A stretch of DNA of 54,051 nucleotides, taken from contig NZ_LMKN01000014.1 of NCBI RefSeq assembly GCF_001421535.1, forward strand, positions 1 to 54,051, read 5' to 3'. Positions 8,753 through 17,608 of this stretch are shown here, in pieces (within the stretch, counting starts at the first letter, position 1; each line of letters begins with the position of its first letter). The notes below the pieces were generated by a model. It did no database searches. It was not told the DNA's origin and was given only the letters and a program-made list of their open reading frames with translations. The stretch comes from Sphingomonas sp. Leaf20 (GTDB lineage: Bacteria; Pseudomonadota; Alphaproteobacteria; Sphingomonadales; Sphingomonadaceae). The position numbers were made by a program, and so were the translations under genes.

Positions 8753-10308
8753 CGTTCCCGAATCTAACGCGGCGCTCAACACTTGGCTTTCTGCGCGCGA
8801 TGCTCGCGTCCTACCCTGCAGTCCATGTAGGTGACGCGCTGGCCGAGGAAAGCGCGCCAACGCCCGCGCTAGCTGCGCGCGCGGATGGCATTGCCTTTGT
8901 TCAGGCTGGCGCAGGTGCGCAGATACGCAGTGTGGAGGCCAAGGCGCGCGAAATCGTTTCGGTGGTCGATTTCGGAGCCAAGGGGGACGGCATTACGGAT
9001 GATACTGCCGCCTTCAACGCGGCGATTGCAACCGGCAAGGCTGTCTCTGTACCCTACACCGCCGCTGGTTACGCAGTCGCGAACATCGATGTCGTCGACA
9101 ATATGCAGGTGGTCGGCGAGAAAGCGGGAATGGCACTTGCCCCGACGTTGATAGTTGCCGAGTCAAATGCGGCGGCCTTCCGAAACAGTGCCAGCAAAAG
9201 CATCTTTCACTGTGTGTTCGAGAATCTAGCGTGTCGCGCCGGTCCCCGCGTCGTCAATGCATCGTTTTACGCGCAGGCGAAACGAGCCGACTATAGTGCA
9301 TATTTCACGTTCCGTCAGATCGAGACTTACGGCAATCTGCGAGCAAGCTATGTCGGCCTTTTCATCTTCGCAGTATGGGATCGCTGCCGCGACGGTTATC
9401 TTGGAACAGGAACGGACCGGGAGCATAGTGCGATCGTTGCGCTGGCAGATACATACGGTCAGCCCAATCGGCAAAACCTCAACCGCATCAAAGATTCGAT
9501 GTTCTTTAACGCGTTCGGGGGAGAGGCCGCGATCACCGGCTCCTATGGAACGTTATGGACGATCGAGAACAGTAATTTCGAGGCGTTACAAACGCGTGCT
9601 TTCGCTGCGTACGACATCGTCAAAGTGCATTTTTCGAATTGCTGGTTTGAGGGTATCAATGCACCCGCGATCGTCCATGCGGGCACCTTTTCAGGAACTC
9701 ATGCGGCCTCAACCATCGCATTTGATTGCTGCATCTTTGCCCTGACAGGATCTGCGCGGCGCGTTGTGACTGTGGAGGCGCAGGGGAGCGTCGCGCTACG
9801 AGGCAACATGTTCAACCCGGTTAGTGTCGGCGTTCGTCTTTGTGACACAGGCTCGCGGATCACGGTCAACGAAGACAATCTGGCGGGGTCCGGCGCTGGA
9901 GCGGCCGATTTCTTTACCGGGACGCATCAGGATAGCTATCTAAACGGGCGGCGTCAGATCAACGGCGCGAGCGACAACAATGTCGCCTCAATGACGTTTC
10001 AGAACGAAGGTGGCATCGCGGCGACGCAGGGCTTCATGTCACGTGCTGAAATCCGCGTTGCGTCGTCTTTCGCGACCGTTGCCACTTCCCAAACTGGATT
10101 GGGTGGAACGTGCATCGTCTCGGGCTATGATCCCAATGGCGGAGCACAGTTCCGCGTCATCAAGGATTGGCAGGGTGCTACAGTCCGGGATGTCGTGCCA
10201 CCGCTCAATGCAACCGGCAGGGGAGTAGCGTTCCGAGCATTGGGCAAAGATCTTCAAATGAAGGTCGATACCGGCTCGCTGATCATCTTTACGACGATGT
10301 TGCACTAG
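8749..10308 (+). CDS. Tat-exported right-handed beta-helix protein (pectate-lyase-like), possible polysaccharide-acting enzyme
   Basis: This 519-aa protein starts with a twin-arginine-like signal (LTRRSTLGFLRA) followed by a short hydrophobic stretch, so folded export to the periplasm is likely. The segment VDFGAKGDGITDDTAAF (about residues 73-89) is the hallmark N-cap of the pectate-lyase-3/phage-tailspike beta-helix superfamily; the rest has Asn/Phe-rich turns typical of that fold. As the last gene of the long polysaccharide operon it may trim, depolymerise or bind the polymer. A GTG start overlaps the previous stop. The twin-arginine call and enzymatic role are inference; catalytic residues were not identified. 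Confidence 0.78.
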   Translation: MTFPNLTRRSTLGFLRAMLASYPAVHVGDALAEESAPTPALAARADGIAFVQAGAGAQIRSVEAKAREIVSVVDFGAKGDGITDDTAAFNAAIATGKAVSVPYTAAGYAVANIDVVDNMQVVGEKAGMALAPTLIVAESNAAAFRNSASKSIFHCVFENLACRAGPRVVNASFYAQAKRADYSAYFTFRQIETYGNLRASYVGLFIFAVWDRCRDGYLGTGTDREHSAIVALADTYGQPNRQNLNRIKDSMFFNAFGGEAAITGSYGTLWTIENSNFEALQTRAFAAYDIVKVHFSNCWFEGINAPAIVHAGTFSGTHAASTIAFDCCIFALTGSARRVVTVEAQGSVALRGNMFNPVSVGVRLCDTGSRITVNEDNLAGSGAGAADFFTGTHQDSYLNGRRQINGASDNNVASMTFQNEGGIAATQGFMSRAEIRVASSFATVATSQTGLGGTCIVSGYDPNGGAQFRVIKDWQGATVRDVVPPLNATGRGVAFRALGKDLQMKVDTGSLIIFTTMLH

Positions 10309-10344
10309 CGGCCCCACATGTCGTCAATTCGACATGTGGGGCCG
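10309..10344. terminator. Bidirectional hairpin between convergent genes
   Basis: A perfect 15-bp inverted repeat (10309-10323 and 10330-10344) with a six-base loop lies exactly between the stop codons of two convergent genes. No long T-run follows, so it may act as a bidirectional terminator or transcription-collision barrier. Its arms contain ACATGTCG, the half-site found around parA. Confidence 0.7.
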
Positions 10345-10348
10345 TAGA

Positions 10349-11662
10349 TTAGAAGTTCAGTCCAAAAAACTCTTCGAGCTTGCTGCCGACATAGTCGAAA
10401 TGCTCTGCGCCAAGGGCCGGATACAGGCCAAGCCAGAACGTGTTGTTCATCACCCGGTCGGTCTGCGTCAGATCTCCAACGACGCGATAGTTGACGTGTT
10501 CGAAATAGGGCTGGCGCGTCAGGTTGCCGGCGAACAACAGGCGCGTGCCGATCTTGTTCTGGTCGAGGAAGCGGGTCACATCGACGCGCTTGGCATCGAC
10601 GCCATCGCGCAGCATCAGCGGGAAGCCGAACCACGACGGATCCGAATTCGGCGTTGCCTCGGGCATGATGAAAATCTCTTCGAGGCTCTTCAACCGCTCG
10701 GTAAGCAGCCCGAAATTGCGCCGGCGAGCCGCGATGAAGCCTTCCGCACGATCGAGCTGCGCGAGGCCGCAGGCGGCCTGCATGTCCGTGATCTTCAGGT
10801 TATAGCCGAGATGCGAGTAGACATACTTGTGGTCATAGCCGAACGGCAGCGTGCCGTGCTGCTGGCCGAAGCGCGAGCCGCAGGTATTGTCGCAGCCGGG
10901 CGCGCAATAACAATCGCGGCCCCAGTCACGAATTGATTCGATCAGCGGACGCAGTTCGGCCGACTTGGTGAAGACCGCACCGCCTTCGCCCATCGTCATG
11001 TGGTGCGCCGGGTAGAAGCTGAGCGTTGCGACGTCGCCCCAAGTGCCAACCAGCTTGCCGTCATAAGTCGCGCCGAGCGCGTCGCAGCAATCCTCGACCA
11101 GCCACAAATCATGCTCGTCGCAGATCCGGCGGACTTCGGCGAGGTTGAAGGGGTTGCCGAGCGTGTGCGCGATCATGATCGCACCGGTCTTCTCGGTGAT
11201 TGCCGCCTCGATCAGGCTGGCGTCGATGTTGTAGGTCGGCACTTCGACGTCGACGAACACCGGGATCAGGCCGTGCTGGATCGACGGGTTGACCGTGGTC
11301 GGGAAGCCGGCCGCGACGGTGATGACTTCGTCCCCAGGCTTCAGGCGACGATCGCCAAGCTTGTGGCTGGTCAGGCACGACAGCGCCAGCAGGTTCGCGG
11401 ACGAGCCTGAGGTGGTGGTCAGCAGGAACGGTGCACCGACCATCTTGGCGAGTTTCGCTTCGAACTCGGTGTTGAAGCGGCCGGTAGTCAGCCAGCCGTC
11501 AAGCGACGCTTCGACCATCATCTCGATCTCGGGTGCGCCGATCACCTTGCCCGCGGGCGGGATCACGGATTCACCGGGCACGAACGGCTTGGGTGCGAAT
11601 TGCTGTTCGGCATATTGGCCGACCAGGGTGCGGATCTGCTTGCGAAGTTCGTCAGCGGTCAT
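10349..11662 (-). CDS. rfbH: CDP-4-dehydro-6-deoxyglucose 3-dehydrase (E1)
   Basis: This 437-aa protein is the PMP-dependent iron-sulfur dehydrase that removes the C3 hydroxyl of CDP-4-keto-6-deoxyglucose. It belongs to the DegT/DnrJ aminotransferase fold, but the catalytic lysine is replaced by histidine (FYPAHH, H220/H221), and cysteines 251, 253, 257 and 261 fit the [2Fe-2S] cluster of this branch. It works with the reductase encoded at 13567. The four genes rfbH-rfbG-rfbF-reductase run in one minus-strand operon with short gaps. The product, CDP-4-keto-3,6-dideoxyglucose, is the branch point for abequose, paratose, tyvelose, ascarylose and yersiniose. Confidence 0.95.
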   Translation of the reverse strand: MTADELRKQIRTLVGQYAEQQFAPKPFVPGESVIPPAGKVIGAPEIEMMVEASLDGWLTTGRFNTEFEAKLAKMVGAPFLLTTTSGSSANLLALSCLTSHKLGDRRLKPGDEVITVAAGFPTTVNPSIQHGLIPVFVDVEVPTYNIDASLIEAAITEKTGAIMIAHTLGNPFNLAEVRRICDEHDLWLVEDCCDALGATYDGKLVGTWGDVATLSFYPAHHMTMGEGGAVFTKSAELRPLIESIRDWGRDCYCAPGCDNTCGSRFGQQHGTLPFGYDHKYVYSHLGYNLKITDMQAACGLAQLDRAEGFIAARRRNFGLLTERLKSLEEIFIMPEATPNSDPSWFGFPLMLRDGVDAKRVDVTRFLDQNKIGTRLLFAGNLTRQPYFEHVNYRVVGDLTQTDRVMNNTFWLGLYPALGAEHFDYVGSKLEEFFGLNF

Positions 11663-11674
11663 GGGGAATAGGTC

Positions 11675-12793
11675 CTATGCGGAAAGGGTATGGCTGGCGC
11701 GGGTGAAGCGCTCCAGTTCTTCAAGCGAATATGCATGCATGTCGGTGCCCGACAGCCAGGCGCGATGCCAGGCAACAATCCGGTCGAGCGCTTCGGACAA
11801 CGACCAGCGTGGCTGCCAGCCGAGACCGAAGCGTGCCTTTGAGATGTCGAGTTTGAGGTAGTTGGCCTCATGCGGCTGGACCGACTCGTCGCGCGTCCAG
11901 TCGGCGCCGTCGCCCCAACGTGCACACATGCGCTCGACGATCCACTGTACTGGCTGCGCATCCTCGTCGCGCGGACCAAAGTTCCACGCTTGGGCTGCCG
12001 CAGGATCGGCCCATAACGCCTGGCACAGCACGAGATAGCCCGACACCGGTTCCAGCACGTGCTGCCACGGCCGGGTCGCAAGCGGATTACGGATCAGCAC
12101 CGGATCGCCGTCGGCGACCGCGCGCAGGATGTCCGGGATCAGGCGATCAGCCGCCCAGTCGCCCCCGCCTATGACGTTGCCAGCGCGGCCCGAGGCCAGC
12201 GCAGGTTGGCCATTGCCGGTGAAGAACGACCGGCGATAGGCAGAGGTGACCAGTTCGGAACACCCCTTCGAGTTGCTGTACGGATCATAGCCGCCCATCG
12301 CCTCGTCTTCGCGGTAGCCCCAGACCCATTCGCGGTTCTCGTAGCATTTGTCGGTCGTAACCACGCAGACCGCGCGGACCGACGCAGCTTTGCGGACCGC
12401 CTCGAGCAGGTGGACGGTGCCCATGACGTTGGTGGCATAGGTGCCGACCGGATCGTCATAGGAAGCGCGCACCAGCGGCTGCGCCGCCATGTGGATGACG
12501 ATCTCGGGATCGGCCGCGACCAACGCGGTCTCCAGGGCCTCGCGGTCGCGGATGTCGCCGATGATCGACGTCATGCCGGCCGCGACGCCAGCGACCTCGA
12601 ACAGCGCGGGGCTCGTCGGAGGGGCGAGCGCGAAGCCGGTAACCTGGGCGCCCATCTGCTGGAGCCAAAGCGACATCCAGCTGCCCTTGAACCCGGTATG
12701 GCCGGTCAGAAAAACGCGCTTACCCGCCCAGAAAGCGGGATCCACATTGCCCTTGGTCACGATCGGCGCGGTCATGTCGGAGGGCGTTACCAT
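11675..12793 (-). CDS. rfbG: CDP-glucose 4,6-dehydratase
   Basis: This 372-aa extended SDR converts CDP-glucose to CDP-4-keto-6-deoxyglucose. It shows the NAD-binding TGHTGFKG motif, the VVTTDKCYEN segment and the catalytic YSNSK. The chosen ATG at 12793 overlaps the end of rfbF by seven bases; a second in-frame ATG at 12775 would also fit. It lies 12 bases upstream of rfbH, in pathway order reversed. Length and motifs match the family well. Confidence 0.95.
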   Translation of the reverse strand: MVTPSDMTAPIVTKGNVDPAFWAGKRVFLTGHTGFKGSWMSLWLQQMGAQVTGFALAPPTSPALFEVAGVAAGMTSIIGDIRDREALETALVAADPEIVIHMAAQPLVRASYDDPVGTYATNVMGTVHLLEAVRKAASVRAVCVVTTDKCYENREWVWGYREDEAMGGYDPYSNSKGCSELVTSAYRRSFFTGNGQPALASGRAGNVIGGGDWAADRLIPDILRAVADGDPVLIRNPLATRPWQHVLEPVSGYLVLCQALWADPAAAQAWNFGPRDEDAQPVQWIVERMCARWGDGADWTRDESVQPHEANYLKLDISKARFGLGWQPRWSLSEALDRIVAWHRAWLSGTDMHAYSLEELERFTRASHTLSA

Positions 12794-13557
12794 ATACGCC
12801 ACGGGGCCTTGCCGCTCTGCCACAGGCTTTCAAGATGCTGCTTGTCACGCAGCGTATCCATCGGCTGCCAGAAGCCATGATGCTCGTACGCCATCAACTC
12901 GCCGTCGGTGGCTAGTGTGCGCAGCGGCTCCTGCTCCCACGTGGTTGAATCGTCTTCGAGGTAGTCGAGGACCTTTGGCGACAGCACGAAATAGCCACCA
13001 TTGATCATGCCACCGTCACCCTGCGGCTTTTCGAGGAATTCGGTGATCTGGCCGCCCTCGATCTGCAGTGCGCCGAACCGGCCCGGCGGATAGGTCGCGG
13101 TCAGCGTCGCCGCCTTGCCGTGGCTGCGGTGGAATTCGATCGACTTGGTGATGTCGATGTCGGCAACACCGTCGCCGTACGTGAAGAAGAAGAACTCTTC
13201 GTCCTTAACGTACTCGGCAACGCGCTTCAGGCGACCGCCGGTCATCGAATCGTCGCCCGTGTCGATCAGCGTGACCTTCCATGGCTCCGCGCGCTTTTCG
13301 TGCACGATCATCTCGTTCGCCTTCATGTCGAAGGTGACATCGGACATGTGCAGGAAGTAGTTCGCAAAATACTCCTTGATCACATAGCCCTTGTAGCCGC
13401 AGCAGATGATGAACTCGGTGACGCCATGTGCGGCGTAGATCTTCATGATGTGCCACAGGATCGGGCGACCGCCGATTTCGATCATCGGCTTGGGGCGCAG
13501 GCTGGTTTCTTCGGCGAAACGCGTGCCGAGGCCCCCGGCGAGAATGACTGCCTTCAT
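12787..13557 (-). CDS. rfbF: Glucose-1-phosphate cytidylyltransferase
   Basis: This 256-aa nucleotidyltransferase makes CDP-glucose from CTP and glucose-1-phosphate, the first committed step. The N-terminus has the signature ILAGGLGTRFAEET with the RPKPM lysine motif, and IICCGYKGYVIKEYF is typical of RfbF rather than the dTDP enzyme. Its 3' end overlaps rfbG. The gene lies nine bases downstream of the reductase gene. Confidence 0.96.
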   Translation of the reverse strand: MKAVILAGGLGTRFAEETSLRPKPMIEIGGRPILWHIMKIYAAHGVTEFIICCGYKGYVIKEYFANYFLHMSDVTFDMKANEMIVHEKRAEPWKVTLIDTGDDSMTGGRLKRVAEYVKDEEFFFFTYGDGVADIDITKSIEFHRSHGKAATLTATYPPGRFGALQIEGGQITEFLEKPQGDGGMINGGYFVLSPKVLDYLEDDSTTWEQEPLRTLATDGELMAYEHHGFWQPMDTLRDKQHLESLWQSGKAPWRIW

Positions 13558-13566
13558 TGTCCTACC

Positions 13567-14553
13567 TCAGTTCGAGCTGACAAATGCGTCGGAGAAGAAG
13601 CGTTTGGCTGGAAGCCCCAGCGCCAACAGCTTCTCGCGTGCAGATGTAATCATGGCGTTCGAGCCGCATGCATAAACGACCGTGTCGTCAGGATCGATAC
13701 CCTGACGGATCGCCGCATCGTGAACATAGCCCCGGGCGGCGCTCCAATTGGCATCGGTGCCCGATAGCAAGTGGTGAACCCCGACGTCGAGGCCCAATCC
13801 AACCGGATCCCAGCAAAAGCTCTCGGCTTCGCGGTTGCCCCAGAAGACGGTGAGCCGGTGTTGCGCGGCACGCTCGCGATCTGCCGCAAGCTCTTCGAGG
13901 AGAGCTTTTACGGGGGCAATACCGGTACCGGTTGCCAGGAACACGATGTTGGTGGGGCCTTGCTCGCGCAGGAAGAACGTCCCAAATGGCCCCTCGATCC
14001 GCAGGAGGTCGTTGGCCTTGGCGCGCTCGAACCAATACTCGCTGAGGATACCGCCCTTGTAGCGCTTGATGATGAGCTCGAGCAGGCCGTCACCGCGCGG
14101 CGCGTTGGCGAGGGAATAGCTGCGCCGCACGCCTTCGACGATGACATCAATATATTGCCCCGGCAGAAACCGCATCGGCGAGGCGGGTGGCGTCTTCAGC
14201 ATCACGCGAACGATGTCGGGAGCGAGCCGCTCGATCGACACGATCCGGCTGGCCATCGTCTTGATCTCGATCCCGGCTAGCCGGTCGAGCGGTTCGATGT
14301 CCAACGTCACATCGCTGGTTGCCGATCGGCAGCAAGTGAGGATGAGCCCGCCCCGTGCGTCTTCGGTGCTAAGACTCTCTTCCGTACGGAGCACCTCGGT
14401 TACACCTGCGAGCAGCGGTGCCTTGCAGATCCCACAGCGCCCGGTCCGGCAGCTATATTCGAGGGTCACGCCCTCGTTGCGCGCTGCATCGAGGATCGAA
14501 ACGGCGCGGTCCGCGGTGAAGGTGTGACCGGTATTTAGCGTTACAGTTGGCAT
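13567..14553 (-). CDS. ascD: CDP-6-deoxy-3,4-glucoseen reductase (E3; ferredoxin-FAD-NAD domains)
   Basis: This 328-aa flavoprotein passes electrons from NADH to the E1 dehydrase. An N-terminal plant-type ferredoxin domain has cysteines 35, 40, 43 and about 74; it is followed by an FAD-binding domain (RRSYSLAN) and an NAD domain (FLATGTGIAPVKALL, VYACGS). I chose ATG 14553 because the ferredoxin domain begins there; an upstream ATG at 14631 would add residues unlike the family. It is the first gene of the minus-strand CDP-sugar operon and reads divergently from a 58-aa protein gene, so the operon promoter should lie between 14554 and 14672. Confidence 0.93.
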   Translation of the reverse strand: MPTVTLNTGHTFTADRAVSILDAARNEGVTLEYSCRTGRCGICKAPLLAGVTEVLRTEESLSTEDARGGLILTCCRSATSDVTLDIEPLDRLAGIEIKTMASRIVSIERLAPDIVRVMLKTPPASPMRFLPGQYIDVIVEGVRRSYSLANAPRGDGLLELIIKRYKGGILSEYWFERAKANDLLRIEGPFGTFFLREQGPTNIVFLATGTGIAPVKALLEELAADRERAAQHRLTVFWGNREAESFCWDPVGLGLDVGVHHLLSGTDANWSAARGYVHDAAIRQGIDPDDTVVYACGSNAMITSAREKLLALGLPAKRFFSDAFVSSN

Positions 14554-14672
14554 GCGATGCAGGCTGTTAGTTGATTCCTCGATACAGTCCAGCATTTGTG
14601 CGCCTGGCAAACACCTGTGATTGCACCCCATACCAGGGTCCGTGCGTTGCCATATGTGAGCTAGGAGGTTTT

Positions 14673-14849
14673 ATGACGATTTATCACGTTATTGTCGAAG
14701 GCGAAGAAAAAACCTTCGAATATGCGTTCGACGGCGAACCGCAAATTAACCTGACCTTCGAGGACAATGGCATAGTCTACAAGGTCACCACCCGCGCCCA
14801 TGACGAGAACGACAAGTTTTCGCATACGCTTCATGCTGAAATCGTCTGA
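14673..14849 (+). CDS. Small acidic protein of unknown function, 58 aa
   Basis: This short reading frame has a strong ribosome binding site (AGGAGG six bases before the ATG), which makes expression likely. The protein is acidic and looks like two beta-strand repeats (YHVIVEGEEKTFEYAF, then INLTFEDNGIVYKVTT). I do not recognise a family. It stands alone between the divergent CDP-sugar operon and the dTDP-rhamnose operon, and may be a regulatory or structural accessory of either. An in-frame upstream ATG at 14571 lacks a good binding site. Confidence 0.7.
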   Translation: MTIYHVIVEGEEKTFEYAFDGEPQINLTFEDNGIVYKVTTRAHDENDKFSHTLHAEIV

Positions 14850-15033
14850 CCTCACTACGTCAATTGTCGCTTGGCATCCTATCGAGTGCGTAGATTGCCA
14901 CTGCGCGATTTTCGATGATGTCGACGCCTCTTTCTCTCTCCATTGGCGCCGTGGATGTCTCGGTGGGTAGCCTTTGCCGCAGCCTTGCCGTAACGGGCAT
15001 CGCTATCAATCGGGCGGCAATAGGAAGATTTAA

Positions 15034-15603
15034 ATGAACAGCCCCGTTCAACTGATCCACCCCCGTCGCCATGGCGACGCGCGCGGTTGGTTCACCGAAA
15101 CATATAATCGCGATACGTTTGCGGGGCTCGGCATTGACGTCACGTTCGTTCAGGACAACCACTCACTTTCCGCTCCCGCATTTACCTTGCGCGGCTTACA
15201 TTTTCAAACACCGCCGCGCGCGCAGGACAAACTCGTGCGATGCATCCGCGGGCGTATCTTCGACGTCGCTGTCGACATACGAGCGACCTCCCCTACCTAT
15301 GGCCAATGGGTTGGTGCAGAGCTGTCAGCTGAAAACGGTCATCAGCTTTTTGTTCCGGTCGGCTTCGCGCATGGCTTTCTGACGCTCGAGGACAATTGCG
15401 AAGTTAGCTATAAATGTTCAGACACCTATGCGCCCGAGTCCGATGGCGGAATTCGTTGGGACGACCCGGCAATCGGCATTAGTTGGCCGATGCCTGTCGG
15501 GACTGTCCCCGAACTGAGCGCCAAGGACATGGTGCAGCCCGCGATAAAAGATTTTAACAGCCCCTTCCCCTATGACGGCCGGCCCCTCGCGCCTCTCGCC
15601 TGA
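15034..15603 (+). CDS. rfbC: dTDP-4-dehydrorhamnose 3,5-epimerase
   Basis: This 189-aa cupin-fold epimerase acts third in dTDP-L-rhamnose synthesis. Recognisable blocks are FVQDNHSLS, LRGLHFQTPP with the catalytic histidine, DVAVDIRATSPTYGQWVG, and FVPVGFAHGFLTL. It begins the rhamnose operon and is 11 bases before rfbB. By eye it is less GC-rich than the following three genes, which hints that the operon was assembled from different sources. Confidence 0.96.
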   Translation: MNSPVQLIHPRRHGDARGWFTETYNRDTFAGLGIDVTFVQDNHSLSAPAFTLRGLHFQTPPRAQDKLVRCIRGRIFDVAVDIRATSPTYGQWVGAELSAENGHQLFVPVGFAHGFLTLEDNCEVSYKCSDTYAPESDGGIRWDDPAIGISWPMPVGTVPELSAKDMVQPAIKDFNSPFPYDGRPLAPLA

Positions 15604-15614
15604 AGGACAGACTA

Positions 15615-16670
15615 ATGCGTATTTTCGTCACCGGCGGGGCCGGCTTCATCGGTTCGGCCCTTGTCCGCCACCTGATGGAAAACACCGACCATGAAGTGCT
15701 CAACTTCGACAAGCTGACCTATGCGGGCACACTGACCACCGTCGAACGCGTCGCGAGTTCGAACCGCTACCGCTTCGTCCAGGGCGACATCTGCGATGCG
15801 GACGCGGTCCGCGCGGCGATCGCCGAGTTCAAGCCCGACGTGATCACGCATCTCGCCGCCGAGAGCCATGTCGATCGCTCGATCGACGGCCCCGGCGCGT
15901 TCGTCCAGACCAACGTCGTCGGCACCTTCACGATGCTGAGCGAGGCACGCGCCTATTGGCTGTCGCTCGGCGACGCGGCGAAGGCGGCGTTCCGCTTCCA
16001 CCACATCTCGACCGACGAGGTGTATGGCTCGCTCGGCGAGACCGGGCTGTTCACCGAAGAGACGCCCTATGATCCGCGTTCGCCCTATTCGGCGTCGAAG
16101 GCGGGGTCGGATCACCTCGTCAGCGCCTGGGGCCACACCTTTGGCCTGCCCGTGCTGATCACCAACTGCTCGAACAATTACGGGCCGTATCACTTCCCCG
16201 AAAAGCTGATCCCGCTGATGATCGTCAAGGCGCTCGCGGGCGCCGACCTGCCCGTCTACGGCAAGGGCGACCAGGTCCGCGACTGGCTGTATGTCGAGGA
16301 TCATGTCCGCGCGCTCCACGCGGTGTTCGAAAAGGGCGAGCCCGGCCGGACCTACAATGTCGGCGGAAACAACGAGAAGCAGAATCTCGAGGTCGTGAAG
16401 ACCGTCTGCACGATCCTCGATCGCCTCCGCCCGCGCGCCGACGGCCAGCCATACGCCACGCAGATCACCTATGTCGCCGACCGCCCCGGCCACGACAAGC
16501 GCTATGCGATCGACGCGACCCGGATCAAGGACGAGCTCGGCTGGGAGCCCGCCGAGACGTTTGAGACGGGCATCGAGAAGACCGTCGCCTGGTATCTCGA
16601 CAACCAGGACTGGTGGCAGGCGATCGTCGCCGAGCACAAGGCCGACCAGCGTCGCGGGCTGTCGGTATGA
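15615..16670 (+). CDS. rfbB: dTDP-glucose 4,6-dehydratase
   Basis: This 351-aa extended SDR makes dTDP-4-keto-6-deoxyglucose. It has the FVTGGAGFIGSALV nucleotide motif, HLAAESHVDRSI, the STDEVYG catalytic block with Asp-Glu, and YSASKAGSDHLV with the catalytic Tyr/Lys. It overlaps rfbD by ATGA. The third codon positions are almost always G or C, much more so than in the glycosyltransferase genes. Confidence 0.97.
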   Translation: MRIFVTGGAGFIGSALVRHLMENTDHEVLNFDKLTYAGTLTTVERVASSNRYRFVQGDICDADAVRAAIAEFKPDVITHLAAESHVDRSIDGPGAFVQTNVVGTFTMLSEARAYWLSLGDAAKAAFRFHHISTDEVYGSLGETGLFTEETPYDPRSPYSASKAGSDHLVSAWGHTFGLPVLITNCSNNYGPYHFPEKLIPLMIVKALAGADLPVYGKGDQVRDWLYVEDHVRALHAVFEKGEPGRTYNVGGNNEKQNLEVVKTVCTILDRLRPRADGQPYATQITYVADRPGHDKRYAIDATRIKDELGWEPAETFETGIEKTVAWYLDNQDWWQAIVAEHKADQRRGLSV

Positions 16671-17608
16671 GCGATGCTTCCGCATCCGGCCGTATGAAGC
16701 ACGTCCTCGTCACCGGCGGGAACGGCCAGCTCGGCACCGAGCTCAGGCGCTATGCCTGGCCCGAGGGCTGGGCGGTCACCGCGATCGACATCGACGCGCT
16801 CGACCTGCGCGATACCGCGGCGATCGCCGCGATGGTCGCTGGCGGCCATGACGGCACGCCCTGGGCCGCGGTGATTTCGGCCGGCGCCTATACCGCGGTC
16901 GACAAGGCGGAGAGCGATATTGTCACCGCCTGGGCGGTCAACGCGATGGCGCCCGCGGCGTTTGCCGAGGCGTGCGCGAAGGCGGCGATCCCGATCGTCC
17001 AGGTCTCGACCGATTACGTCTTCGACGGCGCGCGCGAGGGCGCATGGGACGTCAACGATCCGGTCGCGCCGCTCGGCGTGTACGGCGCCTCCAAGCTTGG
17101 CGGCGAGCTCGCGGTACGGACCTCGGGCGCGCGCCACGCGATCGTCCGGACCGCCTGGGTAGTCAGCGCGCACGGCAACAATTTCGTGAAGACGATGCTC
17201 CGCGTCGGCGCGACCAACCCACGCCTGCGCGTGGTCGACGACCAGCATGGCAGCCCGACGTCCGCGGCCGATCTCGCCGCGGCGCTCGCGACGATCGCGA
17301 TGCGCCTCGTCGAGGATCCCACCGCCCCCACCGGCATCTATCATTTCAGCAACGCTGGCGCGGTCACCTGGGCCGGCTTCGCACGCGAGATCTTCGCGCA
17401 GAGCGCCGCGCGGGGCGGCGCGAGCGCCGAGGTCGATGGCATCCCGACCAGCGAATACCCGACGCCTGCGACGCGCCCGGCAAACTCGCTGCTCAGCCAT
17501 GACGCGATCACGCGCGACTATGGCATCCATCCGCCCGCGTGGCAGACCGCGCTCGGCAACATCCTCGACGAACTGCTCGGGGCCCCCAAGAAGGACATCT
17601 CCCAATGA
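16667..17608 (+). CDS. rfbD: dTDP-4-dehydrorhamnose reductase
   Basis: This 313-aa SDR carries out the last step to dTDP-L-rhamnose. The motif VTGGNGQLGTEL binds NADPH; STDYVFDG and YGASKLGGE give the catalytic Tyr/Lys; the C-terminal RPANSLL segment is typical. Translation probably begins at ATG 16667, which overlaps the rfbB stop; an internal ATG at 16694 also precedes the domain. It overlaps rfbA by ATGA. Confidence 0.96.
   Translation: MSDASASGRMKHVLVTGGNGQLGTELRRYAWPEGWAVTAIDIDALDLRDTAAIAAMVAGGHDGTPWAAVISAGAYTAVDKAESDIVTAWAVNAMAPAAFAEACAKAAIPIVQVSTDYVFDGAREGAWDVNDPVAPLGVYGASKLGGELAVRTSGARHAIVRTAWVVSAHGNNFVKTMLRVGATNPRLRVVDDQHGSPTSAADLAAALATIAMRLVEDPTAPTGIYHFSNAGAVTWAGFAREIFAQSAARGGASAEVDGIPTSEYPTPATRPANSLLSHDAITRDYGIHPPAWQTALGNILDELLGAPKKDISQ

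Noticed and set aside
15612..17605. Two long minus-strand open frames opposite rfbB and rfbD
   Set aside because: Both are Arg-rich shadows of well-identified genes with strong GC3 bias.
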